From Ancylobacter radicis (GTDB lineage: Bacteria; Pseudomonadota; Alphaproteobacteria; Rhizobiales; Xanthobacteraceae), in the NCBI RefSeq assembly GCF_018449475.1, contig NZ_JAHCQH010000004.1, forward strand, positions 236,791 through 300,790: a stretch of 64,000 nucleotides of DNA, written 5' to 3'. The position numbers and the translations under genes were made by a program. The notes beneath the pieces were generated by a model, which was not told the origin of the DNA, ran no database searches, and worked only from the letters and a program-made list of their open reading frames with translations. Position 1 is the stretch's first letter; the number at the start of each line of letters is the position of its first letter. Shown piece by piece: positions 42,346-51,138 of the stretch.

Positions 42346-43046
42346 TGGACCTCGCTCTGCTTGAGGCGCTCAATGCCGAGCGTGCCGCCCGCCGCGCCAC
42401 CGTGCTGGTGACCGAACTCGGCTCCGGCCGGCAGCGGCTGGTCCGCCCCAGTGATGTGGAGGGCGATCCGCTCGCCGCGCCGCTGGCGGAAGCGTTTCGC
42501 ACCGGCAAGAGCGCGCTGGTGGAGGAGGGAAATGAGCGCGTGTTCCTCACCGCGCAGGTGCCCTCGCCCCGCCTCGTCATCACCGGCGCGGTGCATATCT
42601 CCCAGGCGCTGGCCCCGATGGCCGCGCTGGCCGATTTCAGCGTGACGATCATCGACCCGCGCACCGCTTTCGCCACCGCCGAGCGGTTTCCCGGCGTCGA
42701 TATTCGCGCCGAATGGCCGGAGGTGGCGCTGCCGGCGCTGCGGCTCGATCCGCATACCGCGCTGGTCGCCCTGACCCACGACCCGAAGATCGACGATCCC
42801 GCGCTCGCCGCGGCGCTCGCCGCTGGCTGCTTTTATGTCGGCGCGCTCGGCTCACGGAAGACCCACGCGAACCGGCTGGAGCGCCTCGCGGGGCGGGGGC
42901 ATGCGCCGGACCAGCTTGCCCGCATCCACGCCCCGATCGGGCTCGATATCGGCTCGGTCAGCCCGGCCGAGATCGCCGTCGCCATTCTCGGCGAGGTGAT
43001 CGCCGATCTGCGCCGCAAGCCGCTGCGCCGGGAGCGGGCGGCGTGA
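42345..43046 (+). CDS. XdhC-type maturation protein, Rossmann (XdhC_C) domain
   Basis: A 233-residue partner of the preceding short protein. It has the C-terminal XdhC Rossmann domain: RLVITGAVHISQALAPMA, VTIIDPRTAFATAERFP, TALVALTHDPKIDDPAL and YVGALGSRKTHANRLERL, ending with IGLDIGSVSPAEIAVAILGEV. The usual XdhC Rossmann start GAGHVA appears as GAVHIS. Coupled at both ends: it shares one base with the upstream gene, and the next gene starts with a GTG that overlaps its stop (GTGA). Confidence 0.92.
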   Translation: MDLALLEALNAERAARRATVLVTELGSGRQRLVRPSDVEGDPLAAPLAEAFRTGKSALVEEGNERVFLTAQVPSPRLVITGAVHISQALAPMAALADFSVTIIDPRTAFATAERFPGVDIRAEWPEVALPALRLDPHTALVALTHDPKIDDPALAAALAAGCFYVGALGSRKTHANRLERLAGRGHAPDQLARIHAPIGLDIGSVSPAEIAVAILGEVIADLRRKPLRRERAA

Positions 43047-44704
43047 AGTTCGGCACGCTGCCGCTCGGCGACGCGGAAGGCGCGATCAGCGTGCACGCCC
43101 TGCGCACCGCCGGAGTGGAACTGCGCAAGGGCAGCCACCTCGACAGGGCGACGCTGGACCGGCTGGCGGCGGGCGGCGTTGCCGATATCGTCGCGGTGCG
43201 GCTGGAGCCGGGCGATGTCGGCGAGGACGAGGCGGCCGGCGCCATCGCCGCGGCGATCAGCGGCCCGCATGCCCGCCCCGACCCGGCCTTTACCGGACGT
43301 GCCAATATCCGCGCGGCGGAGGCCGGCGTCCTTGTCGTCGATCGTGCGGGCGTCGACGCGCTCAACGCGATCGACGAGGCGGTGACGCTGGCGACGCTGC
43401 CGGCCTTCGCGCATGTCTCGCCCGGCCAGATGATCGCGACCGTGAAGATCATTCCCTTCGCCGTCGAGGCGGCGGCGATGGAGGGGGCGCGAGCGGTCTG
43501 CCGGCCGCTGATCGAGATCGCGCCCTACCGGCTGCGGCGGGTCGCGGTGATCTCCACCCTGCTGCCGGGTCTCGCCGAGAAGGTGATCGCCAAGACGCTG
43601 CGCACCATCGCCGCGCGGCTGGAGGCGGCGGGTGCGACCATCGCCTTCGAGCGGCGGGTGGCGCATGACGAGGCGTCGCTCGCCGCCGTTCTCACGCAGG
43701 TGCACGAAGCGGGCGCGGAACTCGCCATCGTGTTCGGCGCCTCCGCCATTGCCGACCGGCGCGACGTGGTGCCGGCCGCCATCGCGGCGGCGGGCGGCGT
43801 GGTCGAGCATTTCGGCATGCCGGTCGATCCCGGCAATCTGCTGCTGCTGGCCCGGCTGCGCGACATGTCGGTGCTCGGCGCGCCGGGCTGTGCCCGCAGC
43901 CCCAAGGAGAACGGCTTCGACTGGGTGCTGCGCCGCCTGCTGGCCGGCCTTACTGTCACGCGGCAGGATGTGATGGGGCTCGGCGTTGGGGGCTTGCTGA
44001 TGGAAATTCCCTCCCGGCCGCAGCCGCGCGAGACGGCGCCGGTCACCGGACGCGGCGCGGTGGTGGTGCTCGCCGCCGGGCGCGGCACGCGCATGCCGCA
44101 TGCCCACAAGCTCACCGCCCATGTGGACGGGGCACCGCTCATCCGCCGCGCGGTGGCGGCGGCGCTGGCGTCAAAGGCCCGCCCGGTGATCGTGGTGACC
44201 GGGCATGAGGCGGACAAGGTGCGCGCCGCGCTGGCCGGCCTCGATGTCGTGTTCGCCCATAATCCCGATTTCGCGGAGGGGCTGTCCACCTCGCTGCGCG
44301 CGGGCATCGCCGCTTTGCCGGAGGAGGTCGACCGGGTGGTGGTGATGCTCGCCGACATGCCCAAGGTCGAGGCCGGGCTGATCGACCGTCTGGCCGGCGC
44401 CATCGACCCGCCCGCCGGCGCGCTCATCGCCGTGCCGGTGAGCGACGGGCGGCGCGGCAATCCGGTCGCCTGGGGGCGGCCGTTGTTCGGCGAGTTGACG
44501 GCGCTCACCGGGGATGTCGGCGCCCGTCACCTGATCGCGGCCTATGGTGAGGCGGTGGTGGAGATCGCGGTGGAAGGCGAGGGCGCGTTTCTCGATATCG
44601 ACACGCGCGAGGAGCTGGAGGCGCTGGAAATCCACGAGATCGCCGCCCGTGCCGATGTCGATGCCGGCCCGGCGCTGGACGGCATGCAGGCGGAAGATGC
44701 CTGA
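43043..44704 (+). CDS. Fusion of molybdopterin-binding (MoCF) and MobA/MocA-like nucleotidyltransferase domains
   Basis: A 553-residue two-domain protein. The N-terminal about 340 residues resemble a MoCF/MoeA-like molybdopterin-binding module (GTLPLGDAEGAISVHALR, FGASAIADRRDVVPAAI). The C-terminal about 200 residues are an NTP-transferase of the MobA/MocA type with the nucleotide-binding VVVLAAGRGTRMPHAHKLTA and MLADMPKVEAGLIDRL. MocA adds CMP to molybdopterin for xanthine dehydrogenase-type enzymes, so together with the XdhC pair this operon likely finishes and inserts MCD. The GTG start overlaps the upstream stop. No Mo-hydroxylase structural gene is present in the window. Confidence 0.9.
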   Translation: MKFGTLPLGDAEGAISVHALRTAGVELRKGSHLDRATLDRLAAGGVADIVAVRLEPGDVGEDEAAGAIAAAISGPHARPDPAFTGRANIRAAEAGVLVVDRAGVDALNAIDEAVTLATLPAFAHVSPGQMIATVKIIPFAVEAAAMEGARAVCRPLIEIAPYRLRRVAVISTLLPGLAEKVIAKTLRTIAARLEAAGATIAFERRVAHDEASLAAVLTQVHEAGAELAIVFGASAIADRRDVVPAAIAAAGGVVEHFGMPVDPGNLLLLARLRDMSVLGAPGCARSPKENGFDWVLRRLLAGLTVTRQDVMGLGVGGLLMEIPSRPQPRETAPVTGRGAVVVLAAGRGTRMPHAHKLTAHVDGAPLIRRAVAAALASKARPVIVVTGHEADKVRAALAGLDVVFAHNPDFAEGLSTSLRAGIAALPEEVDRVVVMLADMPKVEAGLIDRLAGAIDPPAGALIAVPVSDGRRGNPVAWGRPLFGELTALTGDVGARHLIAAYGEAVVEIAVEGEGAFLDIDTREELEALEIHEIAARADVDAGPALDGMQAEDA

Positions 44705-44707
44705 GGC

Positions 44708-45436
44708 TCAATAGGGCATGAAGACGGAGAGGGTGAGATAGGCGCCAGCCTCCTCGTCCGAACTCCAGCGCCAGCCGCCGGCGGCGCGCAGATCCTGCCC
44801 CTTGACCGGCAGCAGGATGAAACCGCCGATCCGCGCGTCGCGGGTGAGCCAGTCGGTGCTGGCGGCGGTCTCGATGCCGATTTCCAGCCAGTCCTGCGCG
44901 CGCCAGCCGGCGGCAAGGCGCGCGCAGGCCGCGCCATCCGCCGTCGTCGCGCTGATCGAGGCCGACAGGGTGCGGCGCTCATCCCAGCGGTAGAACCATT
45001 CGGCGACCAGCTTGCCGCCATATTGCGTGCCCTGATCGCGATTGGCGGGATCGGGCAGATCGAGCCGGTTGTCGGTCATGGCGAGGCCGGCATAGAGCGC
45101 CAGCGCGTGCGGGCCGTGCAGGAACTGCCAGCCGATCAGGACCTCGGCCTCGGTCTTGGTCGCGCCGTTCCAGCCGCCGGCGACATCGGCCGTCTCATAG
45201 CGGTAGCGCCCGCCGCCGCCCTGCGCGCGCAGGCGCAGCCCTTCCTCGTCCATGCGGGCGAACGGCGCCCAGGCGAGGCCGGCCCAGCCATAGGAGGTGT
45301 CGCGTGCGAGATCGACGCCGGAATAGAAGTAGAGCCGTCGTTTGACGCTCTCCGTCAGCGGCTCGCCGGCAAGGGCGGCGCTGTCGAGCCCGAGCGTCAG
45401 CACCACCAGAGCGAGCAGCAGCAGGCGCCAGCCCAT
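44708..45436 (-). CDS. bcsS: Cellulose biosynthesis protein BcsS family, exported
   Basis: A 242-residue exported beta-strand-rich protein of the BcsS family (an outer-membrane-like barrel of unproven function linked to cellulose secretion in Alphaproteobacteria). ATG 45436 has GGAGG just upstream; the signal peptide is MGWRLLLLALVVLTLGLDSA. Alternating strands such as YFYSGVDLARDTSYGWAGLA, ALYAGLAMTDNRL and SASISATTADGAACARLAAG end in an aromatic C terminus, YLTLSVFMPY, as expected for a barrel. The gene is isolated: no bcsA or bcsB is in the window. Confidence 0.8.
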   Translation of the reverse strand: MGWRLLLLALVVLTLGLDSAALAGEPLTESVKRRLYFYSGVDLARDTSYGWAGLAWAPFARMDEEGLRLRAQGGGGRYRYETADVAGGWNGATKTEAEVLIGWQFLHGPHALALYAGLAMTDNRLDLPDPANRDQGTQYGGKLVAEWFYRWDERRTLSASISATTADGAACARLAAGWRAQDWLEIGIETAASTDWLTRDARIGGFILLPVKGQDLRAAGGWRWSSDEEAGAYLTLSVFMPY

Positions 45437-45635
45437 CGCCCTCCGGCGGCAGGCTGTCCCCGCCGGACAGCGGACACGCGTCGGCGCAGGCGAACCGGGC
45501 ATCGGCGCGCTCGTCGGATCGGGGGATGTGCGAAATGCAACTCATCCGAGCATTTGCGGATGGTTGTGTTCAATCAATCGGCGATTGAATCGCGCCCGCT
45601 GATTCGCTGGAAACCACGATTTCGCGCGGCTTTTC

Positions 45636-46100
45636 TCACACCGGCGGTGCGAACAGATGTTCGACCGGGACGCCGACCCGCTCGCAGATGAGATCGGCCA
45701 CCATCTGGCGATGGCAATGCTCGGGGTGACGCTCGAAGCAGAGCACGCAGACCCGGCGTCCGGCGCGCACCATCTGCGTCAGTTCGTCGAGCTGTTCCTG
45801 CGCCGTGGGGGTGGCCAGATGCGCGTCATAGATGCGCCGCAGCTCGCCATAATGGCCGCTGCGCGCCGCCTGCCGCCCCTCCGCCGGGGTGCCGAGGCCG
45901 CGCAGATGCAGATAGCCGATGCCGCGCTCGGAGACGCCCGCCGCGAGGTGGCTCTTGGAAAAGCCGGCGCGGCGCGAGGCGGCGACCGCGCGCACATCCA
46001 CCAGCAGGTCCACGCCCGCTCCCGCCAGCGTGTCGAGCACGGCGGCGGAGGACACCTGTTCATAGCCGATGGTGAAAAGCGGAGCGGGGCTGTCGGACAT
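45636..46100 (-). CDS. DUF488 family protein
   Basis: A 154-residue DUF488 protein of unknown function. It has the hallmark N terminus LFTIGYEQ, DVRAVAASRRAGFSKSHLA, YLHLRGLGTP and the conserved C-terminal VCVLCFERHPEHCHRQMVADLI with two Cys and two His residues that could form a metal or catalytic site. ATG 46100 is used; the frame continues upstream across low-information sequence. It diverges from the HerA-like ATPase gene across 163 bases. A nucleic-acid-related role is sometimes suspected for the family, but there is no proof. Confidence 0.88.
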   Translation of the reverse strand: MSDSPAPLFTIGYEQVSSAAVLDTLAGAGVDLLVDVRAVAASRRAGFSKSHLAAGVSERGIGYLHLRGLGTPAEGRQAARSGHYGELRRIYDAHLATPTAQEQLDELTQMVRAGRRVCVLCFERHPEHCHRQMVADLICERVGVPVEHLFAPPV

Positions 46101-46263
46101 CGGGCGAGAATGAAGCGCCCGCGCGGGCTTGTCGAGGTGGCGCGAATCTGTGGACTTCTCAGGAGCTGGCACCACTGGCCCCGCGCGCGCGTGCTAGACG
46201 CAGGGCAGGGTACGGGAGACGTGTCAGCCAGGGTACGCGCCAGCCAGGGATCGACGTTCGGAT

Positions 46264-47739
46264 ATGAAGATCGGTATCGAGCTTGGAAGCAGTGCCACCG
46301 GCCAGCCGGTTCGGCTCGATCTGGAGGAGCTTCTGTCCACCCGCCTGCTCGTGCAGGGCAATTCCGGCTCGGGCAAGTCGCATCTGCTGCGCCGCCTGCT
46401 GGAGCAGAGCGCCGGCCATGTGCAGCAGGCGATCATCGACCCGGAAGGCGATTTCGTCGGCCTCGGCGAACGCTTCGGCCATGTGGTGATCGACGCCGAG
46501 CGCACCCAGGGCGAGATCCAGCGCATCGCCGCCCGCATCCGCCGGCACCGCGCCTCGGTGGTGTTCAATCTCGAAGGGCTGGATGCCGACGCCCAGATGC
46601 GCTCGGCCGCCGCCTTCCTCAACGGCCTGTTCGAGGCGGATCGCGAATATTGGTACCCGATGCTGGTGATCGTCGACGAGGCGCAGCTTTTCGCGCCCTC
46701 CGGCGCCGGCGAGATTTCCGATGAGGCCCGCCGCGTCTCGCTCTCGGCCATGACCAATCTGATGTGCCGCGGCCGCAAGCGCGGCCTTGCCGGCGTCATC
46801 GCCACCCAGCGCCTCGCCAAGCTGGCCAAGAACGTCGCGGCGGAAGCCTCGAACTTCCTGATGGGCCGCACCTTCCTCGATATCGACATGGCCCGCGCCG
46901 CCGACCTGCTGGGCATGGAGAAGCGGCAGGCGGAGAGCTTCCGCGACCTCAACACCGGCTCTTTCGTCGCGCTCGGCCCGGCCCTGTCGCGCCGCCCGCT
47001 GGCGCTGAAGATCGGCCATGTGGAGACGGCGAGCCGCAACGGACGGCCTGAACTCATGCCGCCGCCGGAACTCGGCTCGGCGCAGATCCAGGACCTGATC
47101 TTCGACGACCTCGCCGCTGAGCCGGCGCCGGTGCCGGTGCGGCGGGCCGAGGCGCGCCCGGTCGAGGAGATCATCGAGACGCTGGAAGTGGCGCGCGCGC
47201 CCGAGCCGGTGCCGGTCGACCCGGAAGCGGCCGCCGCCTTCGAGGCCGAGCGCGAGGCGCTGGTCGAGGAGATCGTGCGCCAGTTCGTGGCCGATGGCGA
47301 CGCGCCGTTCCGCTCGGCCGCCTCGCTCTACCCGGACTTCCTCGTTCATTGCCGCGTGCGCCGCGTCGGCTCCAGGGTGCCGGATCTCGCCGACTTCACC
47401 CGCCGCCTCGCCATTGCCCGCGCCGGGCTGGACGGGCGGGTGGACAGCGAGGAGTGGCGCCGGGCGGTGGACCAGGCGTCCGGCCTGCCGGAGGAGATGC
47501 AGGGCGTGTTCCTGCTGCTCGCCCGCGCCGGCATGGAGGGCGCGCCCTCGCCGGCCGACGAGGTGCTCGCCAAGGCCTATGGCAGCCGTTCGCCCTCGCG
47601 GGGGCGCTGGCTGCTGACCTATATGGAGGAGCGCGGCCACCTCGTCTGCGAGGCGGATTTCCGCGGCCGGCGCGTGGTGCGCTTCCCCTCGCTCGGCTGG
47701 AAGACCGCGCCGGGCGACCCCAAGGCGCTGTCGGCCTGA
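46264..47739 (+). CDS. HerA/FtsK-like ATP-binding protein (DUF87 type)
   Basis: A 491-residue ATPase of the HerA-FtsK superfamily. Walker A GNSGSGKS is at residues 32-39, Walker B LVIVDEAQ with the catalytic Glu near 139, and the HerA-type motif GRKRGLAGVIATQRLAKLAK follows. Family members form hexameric rings that translocate DNA. The C-terminal part (about 300-491) is a separate predicted helical region with no obvious nuclease motif. There is no NurA, SIR2 or other nuclease next to it; its only close neighbour is the diverging DUF488 gene. Role unknown; repair, plasmid or defence functions are possible. Confidence 0.85.
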   Translation: MKIGIELGSSATGQPVRLDLEELLSTRLLVQGNSGSGKSHLLRRLLEQSAGHVQQAIIDPEGDFVGLGERFGHVVIDAERTQGEIQRIAARIRRHRASVVFNLEGLDADAQMRSAAAFLNGLFEADREYWYPMLVIVDEAQLFAPSGAGEISDEARRVSLSAMTNLMCRGRKRGLAGVIATQRLAKLAKNVAAEASNFLMGRTFLDIDMARAADLLGMEKRQAESFRDLNTGSFVALGPALSRRPLALKIGHVETASRNGRPELMPPPELGSAQIQDLIFDDLAAEPAPVPVRRAEARPVEEIIETLEVARAPEPVPVDPEAAAAFEAEREALVEEIVRQFVADGDAPFRSAASLYPDFLVHCRVRRVGSRVPDLADFTRRLAIARAGLDGRVDSEEWRRAVDQASGLPEEMQGVFLLLARAGMEGAPSPADEVLAKAYGSRSPSRGRWLLTYMEERGHLVCEADFRGRRVVRFPSLGWKTAPGDPKALSA

Positions 47740-47764
47740 GAGCCTTTGTGCAGCGGGCTGGGTG

Positions 47765-47884
47765 TGCGTGCTTCGAGACGCGGGCTTTGCCCGCTCCTCA
47801 GCATGACGAAGGTCTTTTGGGTTATCTTCAAGACCACTCGTCATCCTGAGGTGCCCGGCGGAGCCGGGCCTCGAAGGACGCACC
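47765..47884. repeat. Imperfect long inverted repeat (MITE-like palindrome)
   Basis: About 120 bp between convergent genes. The left half runs GTGCGTGCTTCGAGACGCGG, then GGGCTTTGCCC and CTCCTCAGCATGACGA; the right half answers with TCGTCATCCTGAGG, GCCCGGCGGAGCCGGGC and CTCGAAGGACGCAC. The inner GCGGGCTTTGCCCGC and GCCCGGCGGAGCCGGGC are themselves hairpins. This is a widespread Rhizobiales palindromic element type. Confidence 0.75.
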
Positions 47885-47894
47885 ACCGTTCCGC

Positions 47895-49223
47895 TTATCC
47901 TCCATACAGGTAGTTCGGCAGCCACAGGGCGAAGCCGGGGAACATGTAGAGCAGCACCATCGCGAAGACGACGATGTAGATGAACGGCATGACGCCGGAG
48001 AAGATCTGCTCGATCGTCACCCCCTTCGGCGCCACGCCCTTGAGATAGAAGGGCGCCATCGCCACCGGCGGCGAGAGGAACGAGGTCTGCAGGTTCAGCG
48101 CCACCAGCACGCCGAAGAAGATCGGGTCGATGCCGAAATGGTCGAGCAGCGGCAGGAAGATCGGCAGGAAGATGACGATGATCTCCGTCCATTCCAGCGG
48201 CCAGCCCAGCACGAAGATGATCGCCTGGGTGAGCAGCAGGAAGCCGATCGGGCCGAGATCGAGGCTCATGATGAACTCCTCGACCAGACGCTGGCCGCCC
48301 AGCAGCGCGAAGACGGCCGAGAACACCGCTGAGCCGACGAACAGCCAGCACACCATGGCCGAGGCGCGGGCGGTGAGGAACACCGAGTCCTTCAGCTTGG
48401 TGAAGCTGAAGGTGCGGTAGGCCAGCGCCAGCAGCACCGCGCCGAAGGCACCGATGGCGGCGGCTTCCGAGGGCGTGGCGAGGCCGAGGATGATGCAGCC
48501 CAGCACCGTGACGATCAGCGCGACCAGCGGCACGAAGGAGGTCAGCAGCGCCCAGATGATGGTGAGCGTCGGGACGTTTCGCTCCTCCGCCGGCAGCTTC
48601 GGCGCCAGCGACGGGTTGAGCATCGCCCGGATGATGACATAGGCGATGTACATGCCGGCGAGCGCGATGCCGGGGAAGAAGGCGGCGGCATAGAGCTTGA
48701 CCACCGAGACGCCGGCGGTGGCACCGTAGAGGATCAGCATCACGCTCGGCGGGATGAGGATGCCGAGGCAGCCGCCGGCGCAGACCACGCCCGAGGCGAG
48801 CTTGGTGTCGTAGCCGGCGCGCAGCATGGCCGGGAAGGCGAGCAGGCCCATCAGCGTCACCACCGCGCCGACGATGCCGGTGGCGGTGGCGAACAGCGCG
48901 CAGGTGATGAGGGTGGCGACCGCGAGCGAGCCGGGAATCCAGCCCGCCGCGAGCTGGATGGAGCGGAACAGCCGGTCGAGGATGTTCGCCCGCTCGATCA
49001 CATAGCCCATGAACAGGAACAGCGGGATCGAGATCAGCACGTCGTTGGCCATCACCGAATAGGTGCGCTGGACGAACAGGTTGAAGATGCTGTCGCCTTG
49101 CGTGAAGTAGCCGAAGCCCACGCCCAGCGCCATCAGCGTGAAGGCGATGGGGAAGCCGAGCATGAGGAAGATCAGGAACAGCACCAGCATCAGGATGCCG
49201 AGGGCGGGATCGGAAAGGAACAT
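47895..49223 (-). CDS. dctM: TRAP transporter large permease DctM
   Basis: The 12-TM large membrane subunit of a Na+-coupled TRAP importer, 442 residues from ATG 49223 (MFLSDPALGILMLVLFLIFL). Conserved segments include GFPIAFTLMALGVGFGYF, DVLISIPLFLFMGYVIERA, GCLGILIPPSVMLILYG and GLATPSEAAAIGAFGAVLLA. Its start codon shares one base with the stop of dctQ (TGATG). It is the last gene of the minus-strand operon and ends before the inverted-repeat element at 47765-47884. Confidence 0.95.
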   Translation of the reverse strand: MFLSDPALGILMLVLFLIFLMLGFPIAFTLMALGVGFGYFTQGDSIFNLFVQRTYSVMANDVLISIPLFLFMGYVIERANILDRLFRSIQLAAGWIPGSLAVATLITCALFATATGIVGAVVTLMGLLAFPAMLRAGYDTKLASGVVCAGGCLGILIPPSVMLILYGATAGVSVVKLYAAAFFPGIALAGMYIAYVIIRAMLNPSLAPKLPAEERNVPTLTIIWALLTSFVPLVALIVTVLGCIILGLATPSEAAAIGAFGAVLLALAYRTFSFTKLKDSVFLTARASAMVCWLFVGSAVFSAVFALLGGQRLVEEFIMSLDLGPIGFLLLTQAIIFVLGWPLEWTEIIVIFLPIFLPLLDHFGIDPIFFGVLVALNLQTSFLSPPVAMAPFYLKGVAPKGVTIEQIFSGVMPFIYIVVFAMVLLYMFPGFALWLPNYLYGG

Positions 49224-49849
49224 CACAGCGACCCCCGCGTGGTGCTTTCGCGTTCGATGGCGTTGAGGACGGCTTCGGGATCGTCCTTTGTGGCGGCTTC
49301 TTCGAGGATGAGCTTTTCCATCTCCTCGACATCGTGCAGGCGCTGCGGCCAGTCGCCCTCGCGGATGCAGATCAGGCAGCGCACCACCTCGACGACGCCT
49401 TGCAGCAGCAGCAGCACGCCGGTGATCGGGATCAGCGCCTTGAACGGCCAGATGACCGGCCCGTCCGGGCTGAAGGAGGAATGCTCGTTGAGCATGTAGG
49501 AGAGCTGGAAATAGCCCCAGCCGGCATAGATCAGCGCCAGGATGCCCGGAAAATAGAACAGGAAGTACAGGACGAGATCGGTCTTGGCCTGCGTCGCCGG
49601 AGCCCATTTCCGATACATGAAATCGCCGCGCACATGGCCGTTGCGCGAGAGCGTGTAGGCGCCGGCCATCATGAACAGGGCGCCATAGAGCATCAGGCTG
49701 ACATCATAGGCCCAGGTGGTGGGGTCGCGCAGGACATAGCGGCAGAACACCTCATAGGTGATCGCCAGCATGAGAATGACGATGCACCAGGCGAATGTCT
49801 TGCCGACAAAGGCATTCAGCCGGTCGACGCCGAGCAGGAGGGATTGCAT
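49223..49849 (-). CDS. dctQ: TRAP transporter small permease DctQ
   Basis: The 4-TM small subunit, 208 residues from MQSLLLGVDRLNAFVGKTFA. ITYEVFCRYVLRDPTTWAYDVSLMLYG (residues about 30-56 in pieces) carries the usual R/D/W signature. Its longer second half with YMLNEHSSFSPDGPVIWPFKALIP is typical of the TakQ subset rather than short DctQ. ATG 49849 is favoured over an upstream start without coding support. It lies 149 bases after dctP, with a terminator-like hairpin between, and overlaps dctM by one base. Confidence 0.9.
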   Translation of the reverse strand: MQSLLLGVDRLNAFVGKTFAWCIVILMLAITYEVFCRYVLRDPTTWAYDVSLMLYGALFMMAGAYTLSRNGHVRGDFMYRKWAPATQAKTDLVLYFLFYFPGILALIYAGWGYFQLSYMLNEHSSFSPDGPVIWPFKALIPITGVLLLLQGVVEVVRCLICIREGDWPQRLHDVEEMEKLILEEAATKDDPEAVLNAIERESTTRGSL

Positions 49850-49949
49850 GGACGGGCCTCTTCGAGCGGGCACGCGTGAGGCATGGCAACGTTCGCCGCC
49901 GCACGCGGTCCATCGACGCGCAGCCATGCCGGGAGTGATGCGGCGGATG

Positions 49950-49982
49950 AAAAACGCCCCCCTCCGTCGCCGGAGAGGGGCG
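49950..49982 (-). terminator. Terminator/attenuator between dctP and dctQ
   Basis: A GC-rich stem (CGCCCC at 49955-49960 with GGGGCG to 49982, plus TCCG/CGGA inside) lies 17 bases after the dctP stop. On the minus strand it is followed by TTTTT-like sequence. Partial termination here would give more binding protein than permease. Confidence 0.75.
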
Positions 49983-49998
49983 CAATGCGGACGGCGGA

Positions 49999-51138
49999 TC
50001 AGGCCGTCTTGAAGAAGTGGTCGTAGGCGAACTTCGAATCCGGCTCATATTCCAGCCGGAAGCCGACGACGCGCTTGGCCCAGGCCTTCTGGCTGTCGAC
50101 CACCTTCTTGAACACCGGATCGGCGGAGAGGTTGGCGATCACCACGTCCCAGGCCTTGAGCTGGGCTTCCAGCACCGCCTTGGGGGTCGGCAATACCTTC
50201 ACGCCGCGCGCCCGGATGGCTTCGAGATCCTTGGAGTAGCGATCCTGCGCCTTCCACATCATGGTCGAGGAGGTGGCGTCGGACGCGCCCCTGAGGATCT
50301 CCTGCACGTCCTTGGGCAGGCTGTCGAACTTGGTCTTGTTGAACAGGATCTCGAAGCATTCGAGCGCCTGATGGTAGCTGCCGAGCATGTAGACCTTGGC
50401 GACGTCCGGGAAGCCGAGCACGAGGTCGGAGGAGGGGTTGTTGAACTCGGCGCCGTCGAGCAGGCCGCGGTCGATGGCCGGCACGATTTCGCCGCCCGGC
50501 ACGATCGTCACCGCCGCGCCGAACTCCTTGAAGAGATCCGCGCCGAGGCCGACGGTGCGGTACTTCATGCCCTTCATGTCGCCGGCGCCGGTGATCTCCT
50601 TCTTGAACCAGCCGAGCGGCTGGCTCGGCATCGGCCCGGAGAGCATGCCGACCACGTTGAGCTTCAGCGTGTTCTGTACGAGGTCGTCATAGAGTTCCTG
50701 CCCGCCGCCATAGCGGACCCAGCCGAGCAGTTCGTCGGCGTCCCAGCCAAAGGCCGGGGCGGTGCCGAACAGGGAGAAGGCCTTGCTCTTGCCGTACCAG
50801 TAGGCGGCGACGCCGTGGCCGCCATCAAGGATGCCGGACGAGACCGCGTCCAGCATCTGGAAGGCGGGAACCACCGAACCGGCCGGCAGGATTTCCAGTT
50901 CCACGCGCCCGCCCGTCATCGCATTGACGCGCTTGACATAGTCGCCGGCGAATTCGTGGAAGATGTCCTTGTTCGGCCAGGTCGACTGGAATTTCAGCTT
51001 GATCGGGGCCTGGGCATGGACGGCGGGGGCGGCGACCACGCTGGCGCCGGCAACGGCGGCGGCTGTGGCAATGAAGCGGCGACGGCTGGTGCGGACATCG
51101 TGACGCGCGTCCGCATTCTTCCCTGACGTGTCGGTCAT
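49999..51138 (-). CDS. TRAP transporter substrate-binding protein DctP (TakP-like)
   Basis: The periplasmic solute receptor, 379 residues. The signal is twin-arginine type: RTSRRRFIATAAAVAGASVV, cleaved near VHAQ. Segments such as VVPAFQMLDAVSSGILDGGH, GVAAYWYGKSKAFSLFG and GAEFNNPSSDLVLGFPDVAK closely match the TakP group, which binds 2-oxo monocarboxylates such as pyruvate with a cation. AGGAGG precedes the ATG. It is the first gene of the dctP-dctQ-dctM operon and is separated from it by a terminator-like hairpin. The ligand is inferred from family resemblance only. Confidence 0.92.
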   Translation of the reverse strand: MTDTSGKNADARHDVRTSRRRFIATAAAVAGASVVAAPAVHAQAPIKLKFQSTWPNKDIFHEFAGDYVKRVNAMTGGRVELEILPAGSVVPAFQMLDAVSSGILDGGHGVAAYWYGKSKAFSLFGTAPAFGWDADELLGWVRYGGGQELYDDLVQNTLKLNVVGMLSGPMPSQPLGWFKKEITGAGDMKGMKYRTVGLGADLFKEFGAAVTIVPGGEIVPAIDRGLLDGAEFNNPSSDLVLGFPDVAKVYMLGSYHQALECFEILFNKTKFDSLPKDVQEILRGASDATSSTMMWKAQDRYSKDLEAIRARGVKVLPTPKAVLEAQLKAWDVVIANLSADPVFKKVVDSQKAWAKRVVGFRLEYEPDSKFAYDHFFKTA

